From an uncultured Parasphingopyxis sp. (GTDB lineage Bacteria > Pseudomonadota > Alphaproteobacteria > Sphingomonadales > Sphingomonadaceae), in the NCBI GenBank assembly GCA_947259005.1, contig CAMYKP010000013.1, positions 1 through 64,000 on the forward strand: DNA of 64,000 bases. The letters are read 5' to 3'. The notes under the pieces are model-generated. The model was not told the origin of the DNA. It made no database searches and saw only the letters and a list, made by a program, of their open reading frames with translations. A program made the translations under genes and the position numbers. Below are positions 1 to 7,919 of this stretch, one piece after another (the first letter of the stretch is position 1; every line of letters starts with the position of its first letter).

Positions 1-70
1 CCGGCCCGCTCCCCCACCCGGCCTCCCATAGAATACATTGCGTGGGAGGCCGGGTGGGGGAGCGGGCCGG
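1..70. repeat. Perfect 28-bp inverted repeat (long hairpin)
   Basis: Bases 1-28 are the exact reverse complement of 43-70, with a 14-base loop. The arms are very GC rich. A near-identical long hairpin recurs at about 6161-6234, so this is a member of a local repeat family and not a simple terminator (there is no T tract). It runs directly into a REP-like unit. Confidence 0.9.
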
Positions 71-105
71 TGCGGCGATTTCCTGCTAATGAAATTCTGA
101 CAACC
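61..105 (+). repeat. REP-like unit, GGTGCGGCG-stem-TTCTGACA type
   Basis: The unit reads GGGCCGGTGCGGCG, a small ATTTCC/GAAAT stem-loop, then TTCTGACAA. Related units occur near 5162, 6131, 6215, 6276, 6741 and 20391, in both orientations and only between genes. Confidence 0.7.
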
Positions 106-182
106 AACCACGTTCACAAACAGATTGACCTGACACCCCGATCTGCGGCATTTCCGCGCCAGCTCTTTCGAAGGATTTCCCA

Positions 183-461
183 ATGTCCGCGCGTATCTAT
201 CAACGGATGAAAAACGCCATGCAGTCCGGCCGTCACCGGGTGGGCCAGTGGACCCTGGAGTTCGAGCCGACCGACGCACAGCGCGCCGACCCGCTGATGG
301 GCTGGGCCGGATCGTCGGATACCAATCGCCAGGTGCGCCTGACCTTCCCGACCCTTGAGGCGGCCACCGCCTATGCGGAAAAGCAGGGCATCGAATATCA
401 TGTCGTGCCAGGACCGCAGCGCAAATTGAAGATTCAGGCCTACGCCGACAATTTCCGCTAA
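183..461 (+). CDS. ETC complex I accessory subunit, NDUFS4-like
   Basis: This 92-aa protein belongs to the NDUFS4-type accessory subunit family of NADH:ubiquinone oxidoreductase (PF04800), found in alphaproteobacteria and mitochondria. It is soluble and in the family binds the peripheral arm of complex I. The diagnostic core is visible: WTLEFEP, then DPLMGWAGSSD, then LTFPTLEAATAYAEKQG, which matches the human NDUFS4 pattern closely. The ATG at 183 has GAAAGGAT upstream. Its stop overlaps the stop of the convergent permease gene by a few bases. It is a single gene; other complex I genes are not in the window. Confidence 0.93.
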   Translation: MSARIYQRMKNAMQSGRHRVGQWTLEFEPTDAQRADPLMGWAGSSDTNRQVRLTFPTLEAATAYAEKQGIEYHVVPGPQRKLKIQAYADNFR

Positions 462-1750
462 GCCGCCAACGTCGCCCGCTTCGCGCTCATCCGTCCGAGG
501 ATATAGAGCAGGCTCCCGACGACCAGTATCCCTGCCAAGGTCAGGAATGCCAGGCCGCTAGCCTGACTCCCCACCCAGAGGCAGCTGATCAGGGCGAGTG
601 CCGCCATCAGCGTGTCGAAGGAGAAACGAGGCCCGGTGCCGGCCTTCGCCTCCTGCCACTCGATAACCGGCAGCGCGAGCACGCAGATCAGATAGGTGAC
701 GATGCGGGACAGGGTACCGGCGACCGCGAGAAACACGAAGCTGCCGCTCAGGCCGACAAGCATGGCCACCCCGCCCAGAAACAGGATCGAGAAATCGGGT
801 GTCAGGAAACGTTTCGACACGCGCATGAAGATCGGCGGCAACATTCCTTCTTCGGCCATGCCATAAGTCATTCGGGGAAGCGCGACGAAGCCGCCTAGCG
901 TGTTGGCGCCGATGGAAAATGCGGCTGCAACGACGATGGCGACCGCGCCGACTTGCCCCATGATCGCCTCGGCCGCGATAGCGAGCGGCATCGTGTCACT
1001 GCTTCCCACCGGGTCGATGGCGATATAGGCCCAGATGATCAGCATGTAGAACAGGGTCACGAACAGCAAGATGCCCATAAGCGCCATCGGGATGTCGCGC
1101 TTGGGCTTGCGCATCTCGCCGGCTGGCATGGACACATTCTCGAATCCGATAAAGGCGTAGAAGGTCAGGAGAACGACTGTCTCGAATGCCGTGAATTCGG
1201 GCAGGGCAAAGCCGATGGCCGGGCTGCCCATCGCCAGGCCCGCAATAACGAGACCCGCCAGCGGAAGCAGCTTGACCAGTGTCATCGACCCCAGAACGCC
1301 GATGGCCTTGGTCATCCCGAACAGGTTGATCAGGGTGAAGGCCAGGATGAACAGCGCGACCGCAACCGGCCGGACCACGGGGTCGTCGAGCACCGGCCAT
1401 AACGCGGCCAGATACGAAATCACGACATGGGCATTGGCCGCCATGGAGGCGAGCGCAGAGGCATAGCGCATCCACCCGGCCTGGAAGCCAACAAAGGGGC
1501 CAAAGGCGGCCTCCCCATAGAGCATCGGCCCGCCGCTATGGTCGAAGCGTTTGGCCAGTGAGGCAAAGACGAACATGAGCGGGAAAAAGAGAATGCCGCC
1601 GAGCAGGATCATCCACGGTGCGAAACTGCCGACTGCAGCATACAGGATCGCCGGCAGTGCAAAAATGCCAGCCCCGATCATGCCGTTGAGCGGCAGCAGC
1701 GCCGTCCCGAAAAGGCCCACCGTGCGCGGCGGCTTGATAGTCTGATCCAT
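458..1750 (-). CDS. APC-family amino acid permease
   Basis: This hydrophobic protein of about 430 aa has the amino acid-polyamine-organocation transporter layout of repeated membrane segments. Near the N terminus it shows GMIGAGIFALP, matching the GxGIF-type substrate-binding turn of TM1 in this superfamily. It would act as a secondary transporter in the inner membrane, probably for an amino acid; the substrate cannot be told. The ORF track starts upstream, but I choose the ATG at 1750 (MDQTIKPP) because GGGGGA lies just before it and the upstream extension is not hydrophobic. It is convergent with the NDUFS4-like gene. Confidence 0.88.
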   Translation of the reverse strand: MDQTIKPPRTVGLFGTALLPLNGMIGAGIFALPAILYAAVGSFAPWMILLGGILFFPLMFVFASLAKRFDHSGGPMLYGEAAFGPFVGFQAGWMRYASALASMAANAHVVISYLAALWPVLDDPVVRPVAVALFILAFTLINLFGMTKAIGVLGSMTLVKLLPLAGLVIAGLAMGSPAIGFALPEFTAFETVVLLTFYAFIGFENVSMPAGEMRKPKRDIPMALMGILLFVTLFYMLIIWAYIAIDPVGSSDTMPLAIAAEAIMGQVGAVAIVVAAAFSIGANTLGGFVALPRMTYGMAEEGMLPPIFMRVSKRFLTPDFSILFLGGVAMLVGLSGSFVFLAVAGTLSRIVTYLICVLALPVIEWQEAKAGTGPRFSFDTLMAALALISCLWVGSQASGLAFLTLAGILVVGSLLYILGRMSAKRATLAA

Positions 1751-1833
1751 ATAGTCCCCCGAACGATGTCTGCATGGATCGCCGGGGCAAGGCAAGCAAT
1801 GGGCCGGTCGTTGCGTGCCCCGCCGGCCCCGGT

Positions 1834-2364
1834 TCAGCGGCCGAGAAAACCTGCCCCAAGCAGCATCAAAATCCGGACATCGATTATGCAGTCTTCGCCG
1901 CGCTTGGTATCCACGAAATCTGCAATTTCACTCAGTGCGACCCGGTGCACGGTGATATTCTCATGCTCCGTGCCGCCGCCCTCGCCAACCTTTTCCAGTG
2001 CAGTCGCCCGGAGGAGCGTGAACATCTCACTGGTCATGCCGGGGGAGGAGCAGAAGCGGCCGAGATTCTCGATCCTGCCCGCGCGATAACCGGTTTCTTC
2101 TTCCAGTTCGCGGGCCGCCGCCGTCTCCGCTTTTTCGCCTGCCGTTTCGTCGCCGATCAGGCCTGCGGGCAGTTCCAGGCAGTTTGCCTTGAGCGGCACC
2201 CGATATTGTTCGACCAGAATGACGTGATCGCCGGATGGATCATTATCGATGGCAAGGAGAACCGCGGCGCCGATCCCGCGCACGCGGCTGACATATTCCC
2301 ACCGGCCTTCCTGATGGATCGCCAGATAATTGCCGGCCCAATGGGTCCTTTTAGTGTCGGTCAA
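1834..2364 (-). CDS. NUDIX hydrolase, ADP-ribose pyrophosphatase type
   Basis: This 176-aa protein has a complete NUDIX box: G, E, then RELEEETGY in the canonical Gx5Ex7REUxEExGU spacing. A preceding LELPAG segment and a following FCSSPGMTSE stretch are typical of ADP-ribose/sugar nucleotide hydrolases of the NudF type, which use Mg to cleave nucleoside diphosphate linkages in the cytosol. The start appears to be TTG at 2364: an in-frame stop, shared with the end of the upstream lipoprotein gene, leaves only four codons upstream and no ATG is available. That tight spacing (12 nt) suggests co-transcription with the lipoprotein gene. Confidence 0.9.
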   Translation of the reverse strand: MTDTKRTHWAGNYLAIHQEGRWEYVSRVRGIGAAVLLAIDNDPSGDHVILVEQYRVPLKANCLELPAGLIGDETAGEKAETAAARELEEETGYRAGRIENLGRFCSSPGMTSEMFTLLRATALEKVGEGGGTEHENITVHRVALSEIADFVDTKRGEDCIIDVRILMLLGAGFLGR

Positions 2365-2376
2365 TGGGATGCGCGA

Positions 2377-2880
2377 TCAGTTTTCCATTTGCATTTCTGT
2401 CGCGGTAATGCCGTTAAGCAGTCCGTTTTCGAAATTGCCGTTGTCGAACGCAGTCGTGATGGCACGGGCCGCGCCACTGCCTTCGCCCCGGTCGATATTC
2501 TCGCCGACCACGGCAACTTCCTGATCCTCCACGGCGATGTAGATTAGTGCGTCGGCGTCGGTTCCTGCGCGCGCCGCTTCGGCTGCAGCATCGCTGTCTT
2601 CGCCATTGGTCGATCCCACGATAAGGATATGGATATCGTGGCCGCCCTCGGCATGTTTTGATGCGAGCCGGTCATTGACGTTCGCCGCTGCCGCCTCGCC
2701 AACCTCTGCGGTAAACTCACCGGTCTCATCTGTCAGATAGGCGCCATGGGGGGCGTCAGCATCGCTGCTTTCCGATGTTTCAGTGCCTTCGGATTCTGCT
2801 GCGTCTTCGTTCGCGCTGCATGCCGCCAGCGCCATGCCCAGCCCTGCGGCCCAGATCATTCCTGAAATTGTTTTTGTCAT
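2377..2880 (-). CDS. TPM-like lipoprotein, copy 3 of a tandem trio
   Basis: About 167 aa. An N-terminal signal peptide ends in a lipobox (ALAAC), followed by an acidic Ser/Glu/Asp-rich linker. The rest looks like a TPM domain (PF04536): a 'TGEFTAEVGEAA' entry, HDIHILIV strand, and DALIYIAVEDQEVAVVG segment. TPM domains occur in Psb27/TLP18.3-type and YgcG proteins in the periplasm or thylakoid lumen; the function here is unknown. The start is the ATG at 2880 with AGGGGGT upstream. It is the most divergent of the three paralogues, with a shorter C terminus. It precedes the NUDIX gene by 12 nt. Confidence 0.75.
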   Translation of the reverse strand: MTKTISGMIWAAGLGMALAACSANEDAAESEGTETSESSDADAPHGAYLTDETGEFTAEVGEAAAANVNDRLASKHAEGGHDIHILIVGSTNGEDSDAAAEAARAGTDADALIYIAVEDQEVAVVGENIDRGEGSGAARAITTAFDNGNFENGLLNGITATEMQMEN

Positions 2881-2957
2881 AATGTTTTCTACCCCCTGTT
2901 GCGAAATCAATGAAATGCGCCCCGAATCAAATTCATAGCGGCGTCCCGGCGGATATT

Positions 2958-3494
2958 CTAGTTGCTGAGCCGCGTGATGATCGCGTCGACCGCCCCGTTG
3001 AAGCCATCCGTGATGGCTCCGGCGTCGAACTTGGCGGCCATGGCGGCCTCGGTGGCGTCGGTGAATTCGGCATCCAGGGCGGCGGCGGTGCCACTCGCCG
3101 GAACGATCCCGATATGCTCGTCTGCCGCCGCGATCAGGATCAGGGCGCCATTGTCGCTGATGCCGTTCGAGACGATCATCTCGGCGGCTTTTTCCTCGAT
3201 ATCCTGATCGTCCGTGGTCAGGATGACAGCGATCCGGATTTCATGGCCGCTCTCTTCATGGAAGGCGGCCAGGCGCGCATTCAGCGTCTCGCCGAAACCG
3301 TCTTCGAGCAGGCCGATATCCTTCACATATTCGATAGGTCCGGACTGTTCGCTGGCATTCTCCGCATCCTCATCGGCTGCCGCTTCTGTGGGCGTTTCGC
3401 TCGCTTCTTCACCGTTGCTGCATCCGGCAAGCGCAAATGCGGTGCCCATCGTTGCAACAAGGCCCAGTTTTCGCATCCCGCCCATATTCTTCAT
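2958..3494 (-). CDS. TPM-like lipoprotein, copy 2 of a tandem trio
   Basis: About 178 aa with signal peptide and lipobox (ALAGC), an acidic linker, then a TPM-like domain: LEDGFGETLNARLAAFHEESGHEIRI, a dependent DNGALILIAAADEHIGIV strand pair, and a C-terminal FNGAVDAIITRL helix. That order is the TPM fold signature (PF04536). ATG at 3494 has AGGGGGA upstream. It would be anchored in an envelope membrane. It sits between two paralogues on the same strand, so the trio arose by tandem duplication. A role in envelope quality control is conceivable but not shown. Confidence 0.78.
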   Translation of the reverse strand: MKNMGGMRKLGLVATMGTAFALAGCSNGEEASETPTEAAADEDAENASEQSGPIEYVKDIGLLEDGFGETLNARLAAFHEESGHEIRIAVILTTDDQDIEEKAAEMIVSNGISDNGALILIAAADEHIGIVPASGTAAALDAEFTDATEAAMAAKFDAGAITDGFNGAVDAIITRLSN

Positions 3495-3507
3495 TTCGGA
3501 TTTCCCC

Positions 3508-4017
3508 CTAATTGCCAAGCCGCGCAATCAGCGCATCGGCTCCGGAGTTCAGTCCCTCGGCCAGCTCGTCTTCCTCGAAATGCGCGATCATTGCCACCTC
3601 CGCATCTGTGGTAAAGGCCTCGTCCAACCCTTCACCGACAATCGCCAACGCTTGGTCCGCTCCGGCAACGTAAATCAGGGCATCGGCGCTGCGTTCGGCG
3701 CGCATCTCCTCAGCGACTTCCTCGATATCACGGCCGTCAGTGGTCATCGCGGCGATGATATGGATGTCCCGTCCGCTGTCCGCATGAAAGCCTGCCAGTT
3801 TCTCGTTTAGGCTCGCGATCAGCCCGGCATCAATCAGCCCGCCCGTCTCATCTTCGGCATAGCCCGATGCATCATGCTCGGCGGCGGCATCCGCGGTTTC
3901 ACCCACCGATTCTTCGGTCGCTTCGTCGGTCTCGGTGGTGGCAGCTTCCCCGCTACAGGCGGACAGGGTGAGCGCAAGGCCGATCGCGCTTGCCGGGATG
4001 ATATGGGTCAGTTTCAT
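3508..4017 (-). CDS. TPM-like lipoprotein, copy 1 of a tandem trio
   Basis: About 169 aa, signal peptide with lipobox (TLSAC), long acidic linker, and a TPM-like domain: TGGLIDAGLIASLNEKLAGF, DIHIIAAMTTDGRDIEEVAEEM, ADALIYVAGADQALAIVGEGL and a closing GADALIARL helix. It is the first gene of the three-gene run and is read divergently from mscL, with about 160 bp between the two starts. ATG at 4017 (MKLTHI) was chosen because the signal peptide begins there. The domain call rests on pattern, not a search. Confidence 0.8.
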   Translation of the reverse strand: MKLTHIIPASAIGLALTLSACSGEAATTETDEATEESVGETADAAAEHDASGYAEDETGGLIDAGLIASLNEKLAGFHADSGRDIHIIAAMTTDGRDIEEVAEEMRAERSADALIYVAGADQALAIVGEGLDEAFTTDAEVAMIAHFEEDELAEGLNSGADALIARLGN

Positions 4018-4176
4018 TGCAATGCTCCAGTTTCGCCAAAGCAAAGGCCTTCGCACATTTCCCCCAGCCTTGAAACCGACCGCTCTTGCAACGGCGCGGC
4101 GAAACGGCTTCGCTTGGCGGCATCATGGCACAGTGCCATTGCGAGAAACAAAAAAATACATAGGGGATGCTTCCAT

Positions 4177-4608
4177 ATGTTTGGTGAATTCAAGGACTTT
4201 ATTACGCGCGGCAATGTGATCGATCTTGCGGTCGCCGTGATTATCGGTGCAGCCTTTGCAACGATCACGACATCGCTGACCGAAGACATCATCATGCCGG
4301 TCGTAGGCTGGATCTTCGGCGGTGCGGATTTCAGCACGCTCTTTATCCGTCTCGGCGATATCCCAGCTGATTATGCCGGGTCGCCGGAAGACTATGCAGC
4401 GCTGAAGGAAGCCGGCGTGGCGATGATCGGTCTCGGCCAGTTCATCACCGTATTGATCAACTTCGTGATCCTGGCCTTCGTCATCTTCCTGATGGTGCGT
4501 CAGGCCAACAAGATGATGGCGAAGAAAGAAGCCGAGGATGCAGCCGAAGATACCGGGCCCAGCGAAATCGACCTGCTGACCGAGATCCGGGATTCGCTGA
4601 AGAAATAA
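4177..4608 (+). CDS. mscL: Large-conductance mechanosensitive channel
   Basis: The 143-aa protein starts MFGEFKDFITRGNVIDLAVAV, the MscL N-terminal amphipathic helix and TM1 signature. TM1 continues to the conserved GAAFATI, a periplasmic loop follows, then TM2 (FITVLINFVILAFVIFLMV) and a charged C-terminal helix ending in a predicted coiled segment. MscL forms a homopentameric pore that releases solutes on hypo-osmotic shock. The ORF track extends it upstream, but ATG 4177 has AGGGGA at a good distance and matches the family length. A rho-independent terminator follows. Confidence 0.96.
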   Translation: MFGEFKDFITRGNVIDLAVAVIIGAAFATITTSLTEDIIMPVVGWIFGGADFSTLFIRLGDIPADYAGSPEDYAALKEAGVAMIGLGQFITVLINFVILAFVIFLMVRQANKMMAKKEAEDAAEDTGPSEIDLLTEIRDSLKK

Positions 4609-4630
4609 CCGGCGTTTCGCATGTCGAACG

Positions 4631-4662
4631 GGAAAGGCGGGCCGCAGGGTCCGCCTTTTTCC
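4631..4662 (+). terminator. Rho-independent terminator after mscL
   Basis: The stem GGAAAGGCGG pairs with CCGCCTTTTT and runs into a T tract, about 22 bases after the mscL stop. Confidence 0.8.
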
Positions 4663-4778
4663 GTTGGGGCGGATCGTGCCCGTGCGAAGCACCCTTGCCG
4701 CATTTCCGACCGGCAGGACCGGTTAAAACCAATGGCTTGCACGCGCTCACTTCCCATTAACGCTGGAACCCCTATATT

Positions 4779-5161
4779 GGGGCTGCCGGACTTGTTCCGG
4801 CTATGGCGATAAACGGTGTCGTGCAATAGGCACAGCGGACCCGGGGGCAGTACCCGGCGGCTCCACCATAAAGGGCGGTTTACCCCGGATTTTCCAGGGT
4901 TTCCCGCTCCTCAAGATGGGGCCGAACCAGGATCGACGTGTGTTGAAAGACGTTACTTTTCGCCCGGCCTGAATGCGCCGTGAAACCGTTCACAACTCAT
5001 AAGAGCAAACGATAACGACGCTCTTGCTATTGCTGCGTAACCCAAAGCTTCACGGCTTAAGTTACTAGGTAAATAACGGGGTTCGGACCACACCCGGCAA
5101 CAGAAGTGGAAACCGGCGGTACGGGGCGCACCGAGCAACAGAAGCGCCCCACTTTCCACTT
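4779..5161 (+). ncRNA. ssrA: tmRNA, circularly permuted two-piece form
   Basis: The gene shows the alphaproteobacterial permuted order: acceptor piece first, then an excised loop, then the coding piece. The acceptor piece (about 4779-4868) ends in a T-arm with CCCGG stem and GGCAGTA loop, then CGGCTCCACCA. The coding piece begins at 4918 with GGGGCCG followed by AACCAGGATCGACG, the usual tmRNA 5' motif. GGGGCCG pairs with CGGCTCC, giving a seven-base acceptor stem with G-U at pair 3:70, the alanine identity element. The coding piece carries the tag frame and ends in paired AAGTGGAAA/TTTCCACTT and a GGGGCG hairpin. Outer ends are approximate. It rescues stalled ribosomes with SmpB. Confidence 0.93.
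5005..5040 (+). other. tmRNA proteolysis tag reading frame
   Basis: The frame GCA AAC GAT AAC GAC GCT CTT GCT ATT GCT GCG TAA encodes ANDNDALAIAA. With the tRNA-borne alanine the tag is AANDNDALAIAA. The hydrophobic AIAA end is the expected degron for ClpXP/ClpAP. Confidence 0.92.
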
Positions 5162-5204
5162 GTCAGACCTTCGCTAAAGCTCAGGCGCGGCGCCAGCCCG
5201 CTCC
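5162..5204 (-). repeat. REP-like unit
   Basis: The stretch TGTCAGACCTTCGC...CAGGCGCGGCGCCAGCCCGCTCC is the reverse orientation of the unit at 61-105 and matches the left half of the element at 6131. It fills the gap between ssrA and the next gene. Confidence 0.6.
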
Positions 5205-5513
5205 TCACTCCGGCCCCCGTCCATACTCTGCCGCATCCTTGGTTGCGCCGGTATCGGCATCGGTGACGCCCGTCGGCTCCGTCCGGCGCGGGCCCCGGCC
5301 TTCGCCGCGATAGTCGGCCAGCGTTCCGGCATCGGTTTCCGCTTCGATCCGCTCGCGGTAATATTCGGGATCCGCCCCGCCCGGCCGGTCCGCCGTTGCG
5401 CCGCTGTCCCGGTCATAAACCTGCGCGCGCGCCGCCCCGCTGCCGAGGATCACGCCCAGCGCGCCCAGCCCCGACGCCGCCCCGATCCGTGCGATAAATG
5501 ACCGCCTGTCCAT
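5205..5513 (-). CDS. Small Tat-exported protein, unknown function
   Basis: About 102 aa. It starts MDRRSFIARIGAASG, a twin-arginine signal (RRSFI), with a hydrophobic run ending GAARAQ, so it is probably exported folded by the Tat system. The mature part is short, polar and low complexity (Gly, Asp, Arg, Thr) with no recognisable domain. ATG 5513 has GGAGGA upstream; the longer ORF in the track is out of character (Arg-rich shadow). It is divergent from the glycine-zipper lipoprotein gene, about 150 bp apart. It may be a structural envelope or cofactor-free protein; no function can be assigned. Confidence 0.65.
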   Translation of the reverse strand: MDRRSFIARIGAASGLGALGVILGSGAARAQVYDRDSGATADRPGGADPEYYRERIEAETDAGTLADYRGEGRGPRRTEPTGVTDADTGATKDAAEYGRGPE

Positions 5514-5663
5514 CCCGTTTCCTCCGCTTTGCCTTGCCGCCTTTGTAGCCCGGCGCAGGCATCCGGCAAGCCACCCCCATCCGTATATCCCCCGATAGAC
5601 CGCCCCTGCCAAGCCGCTACGCTGCCTCGTCAGGAACCGACACCGAACCGGGAGGAACGAGAC

Positions 5664-6080
5664 ATGCAAAAGACGGCAATCGCGCTGGCCACGGCCGCGC
5701 TCATGGCGACCGGGGCGGTGACGGGCTGCGCGACCGGCTATGGCTATGGCGGCCCGCCGCCCCATTGGCGCAGCTATGACTATAACAAGCCGGACCCCTC
5801 CTATGGCGGCTATGACGCGGCCCGATATTACCGTTCGGACCGGCGCTATCGCGAACGCAGGCTGCACCCCAATGAGCGCATCTATCGCGGGCGCGACGGC
5901 CGCTATTATTGCCGCCGCGACGACGGCACGACCGGCCTGATCGTCGGCGCGATAGCCGGCGGCGTGCTCGGCAACGTCATCGCGCGCGGCGATTCAGAGG
6001 TGCTCGGCACCGTGCTCGGCGCGCTCGCCGGCGGCATTATCGGCCGCGAGATCGACCGCGATAATGTGCGGTGCAGATAG
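5664..6080 (+). CDS. Glycine-zipper 2TM domain lipoprotein
   Basis: 138 aa. A signal peptide ends near AVTGC (lipobox-like). A Tyr/Arg/Gly-rich mid region with YRGRDGRYYCRRDDGTTG follows, and the C terminus is a glycine zipper: GLIVGAIAGGVLGNVI, then LGTVLGALAGGIIGREID. This is the 17-kDa surface antigen/glycine-zipper 2TM type (PF05433) common in sphingomonads, located in the outer membrane; its exact role is unknown. ATG 5664 has GGAGGAACGAGAC upstream. A GCTCAACC/GGTTGAGC hairpin follows the stop. Confidence 0.85.
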   Translation: MQKTAIALATAALMATGAVTGCATGYGYGGPPPHWRSYDYNKPDPSYGGYDAARYYRSDRRYRERRLHPNERIYRGRDGRYYCRRDDGTTGLIVGAIAGGVLGNVIARGDSEVLGTVLGALAGGIIGREIDRDNVRCR

Positions 6081-6094
6081 GCGCTATCCGCCAG

Positions 6095-6114
6095 GCTCAA
6101 CCTGTCGGTTGAGC
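6095..6114 (+). terminator. Possible hairpin terminator
   Basis: GCTCAACC and GGTTGAGC form an eight-base stem with a TGTC loop 15 bases after the lipoprotein stop. There is no clean T tract, so termination is uncertain. Confidence 0.35.
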
Positions 6115-6130
6115 GCCGCACTTTATTTCG

Positions 6131-6310
6131 GTCAGACCTTCGGCTTCGCCTCAGGCGCGGCACCGGCCCGCCCCCCTCCCCACCTCCCACGAGTGTACCC
6201 TGATTGGGAGGTCGGGAGGGGGAGCGGGCCGGTGCCGCGACGTTGCGCTAGCAACGTTCTGACAGATAACTCGCCGCGATTTCCCGCGAGGGAAATTCTG
6301 ACAAACCAAC
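6131..6310. repeat. BIME-like pair of REP-like units with long hairpin
   Basis: A minus-oriented unit (GGTCAGACCTTCGGC...GGCGCGGCACCGGCCCG) faces a plus-oriented unit (AGCGGGCCGGTGCCGCG, stem, ACGTTCTGACAG). Their outer parts (6161-6189 and 6205-6234) form a near-perfect long hairpin like that at 1-70. A further short unit, CGCCGCGATTTCCCGCGAGGGAAATTCTGACAA, follows at 6276-6308. No gene is seen in 6081-6829; this and the next entry account for part of that gap. Confidence 0.75.
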
Positions 6311-6630
6311 TCCCCCTCCCTCCCAGGTTGACACTGGTTGACACAGGGCGGGGGTAAGCGGCCCCGCGCGCTTTCCCCCGAAAATTCCCGTATCGCCCGG
6401 CTGGCGCGGCTTTCAGCACGCACCCACCGTTTTTCGCCCCGACCGAGTGTGACCTTCCGGAAACTGACAAAGTTTGCACGAAAACGGCCTTGAGAGCGGG
6501 GCTGGCGGAAGAACAGAAAGGCTGTGAAACGGCATGACCGGCCTCGGCAAGGGAAAGATGCCGCGCACTTTACCCCATCCGGGGGCCTGTAGGACAGGAA
6601 ATAGGATTTGGTTGGTTATTCCATTCACCG

Positions 6631-6775
6631 TCACCCCGGACCTGATCCGGGGTCCAGGGCGGCAAGCGACATCGCACTTGGCTCTGGATTCCGGATCAAG
6701 TCCGGAATGACGATGGGGGTTTCACTTTCCCCGCTCAACCCGCCGTGATCGCCAGCAATATTCTGACAGATAAAC
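6631..6775. repeat. Alphaproteobacterial intergenic palindromes
   Basis: Two palindromes lie together: CCCCGGACCTGATCCGGGG (about 6634-6652) and ATTCCGGATCAAGTCCGGAAT (6688-6708), both of a type often seen between alphaproteobacterial genes. A REP-like fragment ending ATATTCTGACAGATAAA follows at about 6741-6775. I see no gene in 6310-6829. Confidence 0.7.
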
Positions 6776-6829
6776 CCCCCACCGATTCGCCCCCTTGCCC
6801 CATTGTTCCCGTTATGTTCTCTATGCGTC

Positions 6830-7138
6830 ATGAATGAACATCATGACATGATTCGGATCGACGAGGAGGAGCTGGAGCGGGCGATCGCCATCGCGCTCAG
6901 CGTGACGCGGGACATGTATCTGCGCTTTGCGGTGAAGGGCGATCCCAAGTTCCAGCGCAAGCAGGGGCAGGAGGTGATCACCTATGCCGTGATGCGCCAG
7001 CTCAGCCGCTATGCCTTTTTCCGCGAGCCCAGCGCCTTCGAGCTGGCCGAGGGGCGGCTGGGCGTGCTGCCGCTCTTCCCCGATCAGCCAGCCTTTCCCG
7101 ATCAGGACGAGACAAGCGGATCGAGCAGCTCGGGGTAA
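6830..7138 (+). CDS. Small protein of unknown function
   Basis: About 102 aa from ATG 6830 (an alternative start is ATG 6848, MIRIDEEEL). It is a soluble protein with an acidic amphipathic N-terminal helix (DEEELERAIAIALS) and a conserved-looking middle (DPKFQRKQGQEVITYAVMRQLSRYAFF), then a low-complexity tail ending in serines. I do not recognise a family. Its 3' end overlaps the convergent peptidase gene by 37 bp, which argues that the low-complexity tail may be poorly constrained. Codon use is typical of the neighbourhood. Confidence 0.6.
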   Translation: MNEHHDMIRIDEEELERAIAIALSVTRDMYLRFAVKGDPKFQRKQGQEVITYAVMRQLSRYAFFREPSAFELAEGRLGVLPLFPDQPAFPDQDETSGSSSSG

Positions 7139-7797
7139 TTGTTGCGGACATTGCCGACCGCGTTGGAGATCGGCGTGATCGCCAGCGGGCCGGGATGCGG
7201 GGTGAGCAGCGGCGCGGCGTCGTCCCACGCCCCGTCCATCCAGCGGTCCACCGCGCCCGGATCGAGGCCCGGATCGAGGATTGCTGGCATCCGGTGATGG
7301 ACCGGGGCCATCTCGTCGGATGCGGCGGTGGTGATAACGGTATAGCTGGTCAGCTCCAGCGCCGGGTTCCGCGTCCACAGCCCGGCCATGATCATCGGCG
7401 CGCCCGATGCATGGGCAATCTTGTGCGCCTGTTTCTCCTTTGCCCCATTAGGATTTTCTGGCCGCTTCCACTCGTAAAAGCCGGACACCAGGATCGCGCA
7501 GCGATGCGCCTTCAGCAGCGGTTTGAAGCTCGGCTTTTCGGTCAGCGTCTCGGCCCGGGCATTGATCATCTTCGCGCCGATCTTCGCATCCTTCGCCCAG
7601 TGCGGCACCAGGCCCCAGCGCATCAGCGCCAGCCGGTGCGCGCCCTCACTATCGCTATAGCCCACCGGCACCTCATGGGTCGGCGCGATATTGTAATTGG
7701 GCTGGAAATTACTCGCAGGCACGGAGGGGACCAGCGAGAGCATGTCCCGATAGTCGCCCCAGGTCAGTTCCTCATGAGCATATTTGCGTCCGCACAT
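7102..7797 (-). CDS. yedK: SRAP / HMCES-type abasic-site shielding protein (YedK)
   Basis: 231 aa, SOS response-associated peptidase family (PF02586). The N terminus is MCGRK, giving Cys2, which in this family forms a thiazolidine link to abasic sites in single-stranded DNA after removal of Met1. Further hallmarks are NIAPTHEVPV, MRWGLVPHWAKD, INARAETLTEKPSF, ILVSGFYEWKR and the HHRMPAIL motif with catalytic His. It protects abasic sites during replication. The length matches the family. A frameshifted copy of its 5' end lies about 500 bp upstream. Confidence 0.93.
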   Translation of the reverse strand: MCGRKYAHEELTWGDYRDMLSLVPSVPASNFQPNYNIAPTHEVPVGYSDSEGAHRLALMRWGLVPHWAKDAKIGAKMINARAETLTEKPSFKPLLKAHRCAILVSGFYEWKRPENPNGAKEKQAHKIAHASGAPMIMAGLWTRNPALELTSYTVITTAASDEMAPVHHRMPAILDPGLDPGAVDRWMDGAWDDAAPLLTPHPGPLAITPISNAVGNVRNNYPELLDPLVSS

Positions 7798-7919
7798 GAC
7801 AGGGTTTTAGCGCGGTGGAGGGGTTGGGGAAACGGCGAAGATTTGCCAACCCGATTGCGCTCCTTAAAGTGTCGAAGGCCCACCGGCTGACCTGATTTCG
7901 GTTCGTCGAAAGTGGAACA

